NCBI GenBank assembly: GCA_022572335.1
Contig: JACZWD010000117.1
Coordinates: 1 to 8,454, forward strand
Source of the DNA: Pseudomonadota bacterium
GTDB taxonomy: Bacteria; Pseudomonadota; Alphaproteobacteria; Rhodospirillales; 2-02-FULL-58-16
Direction of reading: 5' to 3'
Length of the DNA: 8,454 nucleotides
This document shows, piece after piece, positions 7,642 through 8,454 of the stretch. The notes beneath the pieces are model-generated. The model had not been told where the DNA came from. It searched no databases and saw only the letters and a list, made by a program, of their open reading frames with translations. Numbering within the stretch: position 1 is the first letter of the stretch; each line of letters begins with the position of its first letter. Position numbers and translations under genes: made by a program.

Positions 7642-8106
7642 GTGAAGAAAAAGCTCGTCATTGCGGTCGCGGTCATGCTGATGCTCGCCGGGGGCACCAT
7701 CAGCGCGCTGAAATGGCTCGGCGTCGGCCCGTTCGGCGACGGCGCCGCGGTGGGAACCGAGGCCGCGGGGACGACGCCCGGGGAAGCGCTCCGTTTCGTC
7801 ACCATGGATGTGCTGGTCATTCCCATTTTCCAAGGGGAAAAGGTGGCGGCCACGGTCCAGATCCAGCTCAAGCTGGAAGCCGCCAGCGTGGAGAACCAAA
7901 CCGAGATCGCCCGGCTGTTGCCCCGCCTCAACGATGCGTTTCTGAGCGACCTCTATGGCTTTATCCCGCGCCACCTGAGGAAAGAGGAGGGCCTGGACGT
8001 GGCCTTGATCAAGGATCGGCTGCAAATGGTCGGCGACAAAGTGGCGGGGCCCGGTGTCATCAAGAGCATCCTCGTCCAGGCGGTGTTGGAAATTCCCGGC
8101 CGCTGA
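7642..8106 (+). CDS. Small membrane-anchored protein, FliL-like, function unknown
   Basis: This 154-residue protein starts at GTG 7642, with GGAGAG at 7627-7632 upstream. A short basic N-terminus (MKKK) precedes one hydrophobic segment at about 5-22, which is probably an uncleaved anchor leaving the rest in the periplasm. A low-complexity Gly/Ala/Thr linker (about 31-48) leads to a soluble domain (50-153). That domain has beta-rich stretches (FVTMDVLVIPIFQGEKVAATVQI), a helical part (ARLLPRLNDAFLSDLYGF), and IKDRLQMVGDKV followed by IKSILVQAVLE at the end. The topology and the PRLNDAFLSDLY region resemble FliL-type flagellar basal-body proteins, but identity is weak and no flagellar genes are nearby. 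It lies 81 bp after thiL and before hppA. Family assignment is tentative; that it is a real gene is well supported by its start signals and layout. Confidence 0.75.
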   Translation: MKKKLVIAVAVMLMLAGGTISALKWLGVGPFGDGAAVGTEAAGTTPGEALRFVTMDVLVIPIFQGEKVAATVQIQLKLEAASVENQTEIARLLPRLNDAFLSDLYGFIPRHLRKEEGLDVALIKDRLQMVGDKVAGPGVIKSILVQAVLEIPGR

Positions 8107-8112
8107 GGGCGA

Positions 8113-8130
8113 ACCGCCGCAACCGGCGGT
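8113..8130. repeat. Perfect 7-bp hairpin after the FliL-like gene
   Basis: ACCGCCG, loop CAAC, CGGCGGT. It begins 6 nt after the stop codon. No T-run follows, so it is not a classical intrinsic terminator. It may protect the mRNA 3' end or assist a Rho-dependent stop. Confidence 0.45.
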
Positions 8131-8151
8131 CCCCGGGCCCGTCTGCCCATC

Positions 8152-8172
8152 GCCGGGAAGCCCGGTTGCTTT
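8152..8172 (+). terminator. Weak candidate intrinsic terminator
   Basis: CCGGG (8153-8157), loop AAG, CCCGG (8161-8165), with a G-T wobble closing the base. The stem is followed by TTGCTTT. The stem is short and the T tract is interrupted, so termination strength is doubtful. Confidence 0.3.
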
Positions 8173-8261
8173 ATGCAAACGGTTCTGGCATTTTCCCTCC
8201 GGTTTTTCCTGCCGTACAGCAAATCGGCGTTTCCCGGGTATTCATCGGCCATCGGTTGAGC

Positions 8262-8296
8262 GCGGCCGGTGGACTGCGGAGGGACATGCCGGCCGC
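8262..8296 (+). repeat. 8-bp inverted repeat in the hppA leader
   Basis: GCGGCCGG at 8262-8269 and CCGGCCGC at 8289-8296 are perfect complements separated by 19 nt. The downstream arm ends 2 nt before the probable ribosome binding site GAGGG (8299-8303) of hppA. A regulatory role on hppA translation is possible but inferred from position only. Confidence 0.4.
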
Positions 8297-8313
8297 ATGA
8301 GGGTTCACCAAGC

Positions 8314-8454
8314 ATGTCAAACGTGTCCATCTTTGTTATCGCCTGTGGCCTCCTCGCACCGGCCTATAGCGTCTACGCGATCCGCTCGGTGCTGGCGGCA
8401 CCGGCGGGGACGGGGGGCCTGGGGGAAATCGCCCCCGCCCCTCAGGGAGGCGCC
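8314..8454 (+). CDS. hppA: Membrane-bound proton-translocating pyrophosphatase, N-terminal fragment (runs off the right edge)
   Basis: ATG 8314 opens 47 codons that stay open to the window end. The peptide starts MSNVSIFVIACGLLAPAYSV and continues YAIRSVLAAPAGTGGLGEIA. The first transmembrane helix (about 5-22), the YAIRSVLAAPAG segment and the following EIA-APQ-GA block match the N-terminus of H+-PPases, which couple pyrophosphate hydrolysis to proton pumping across the inner membrane. The catalytic loops lie beyond the window, so potassium dependence cannot be judged. GAGGG at 8299-8303 is a plausible ribosome binding site 10 nt upstream. hppA downstream of thiL fits an alphaproteobacterial gene order. 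Confidence 0.88.
   Translation, partial: MSNVSIFVIACGLLAPAYSVYAIRSVLAAPAGTGGLGEIAPAPQGGA

Larger units (their letters stand above)
8107..8313. other. Intergenic region between the FliL-like gene and hppA
   Basis: This 207-bp spacer holds three potential hairpins (8113-8130, 8152-8166 and 8262-8296). It is the most likely place for the main gene cluster to terminate and for hppA transcription to start. No convincing -35/-10 pair was found; TTGCTT at 8167-8172 lacks a good -10. A short open frame crosses it but lacks coding features. Confidence 0.5.

Noticed and set aside
6496..8178. A 560-codon minus-strand open frame across thiL and the FliL-like gene
   Set aside because: It is a shadow frame; the sense strand holds clear ThiL motifs and proper ribosome binding sites.
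7557..8300. A 247-codon plus-strand open frame overlapping the FliL-like gene
   Set aside because: It has an arginine-rich composition typical of an off-frame reading and no good start signal; the frame starting at 7642 has a ribosome binding site, an anchor helix and normal protein composition.

Overview
The window is GC-rich, densely packed, and almost wholly coded on the + strand. It carries a chromosomal housekeeping block in the order rpiB - glyA - nrdR - ribD - ribE - ribBA-like - ribH - nusB - thiL - (FliL-like gene) - hppA (start only). This gene order, the RibB-plus-degenerate-RibA fusion, and a proton-pumping pyrophosphatase gene downstream of thiL all point to an alphaproteobacterium, most likely of the Rhodospirillales type. 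The taxonomic call is inference from synteny and protein style; no rRNA gene is present.

Layout. Positions 1-121 (minus strand) hold the first 40 codons of an IS1380-family transposase running off the left edge, so an insertion sequence sits directly upstream of the operon. Positions 122-491 are non-coding. They hold the probable IS end, a pair of small palindromes (213-241), and a TGGTAT motif repeated three times at an exact 20-bp period (393, 413, 433) just before rpiB. Positions 492-7560 hold nine genes with gaps of 36 bp or less, or with overlaps, which implies one transcription unit with translational coupling. Positions 7642-8106 encode a small membrane-anchored FliL-like protein. Positions 8107-8313 are an intergenic leader with hairpins, and hppA starts at 8314 and runs off the right edge.

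Function. RpiB (pentose phosphate interconversion) and GlyA (one-carbon units and glycine) supply central precursors. NrdR represses ribonucleotide reductase genes. RibD, RibE, the RibBA-like protein and RibH make up the riboflavin pathway apart from GTP cyclohydrolase II: the RibA half of the fusion has lost all three zinc-binding cysteines, so a separate RibA is predicted elsewhere in the genome. NusB is an antitermination factor commonly linked to ribH, and ThiL makes thiamine diphosphate. No FMN riboswitch is seen before ribD, which overlaps nrdR.

Most of the window is conserved core genome. I do not see a wholly new system. The points most worth a second look are the degenerate RibA domain, the 20-bp-phased repeats next to the insertion sequence, the uncharacterised FliL-like gene, and the hairpin beside the hppA ribosome binding site.
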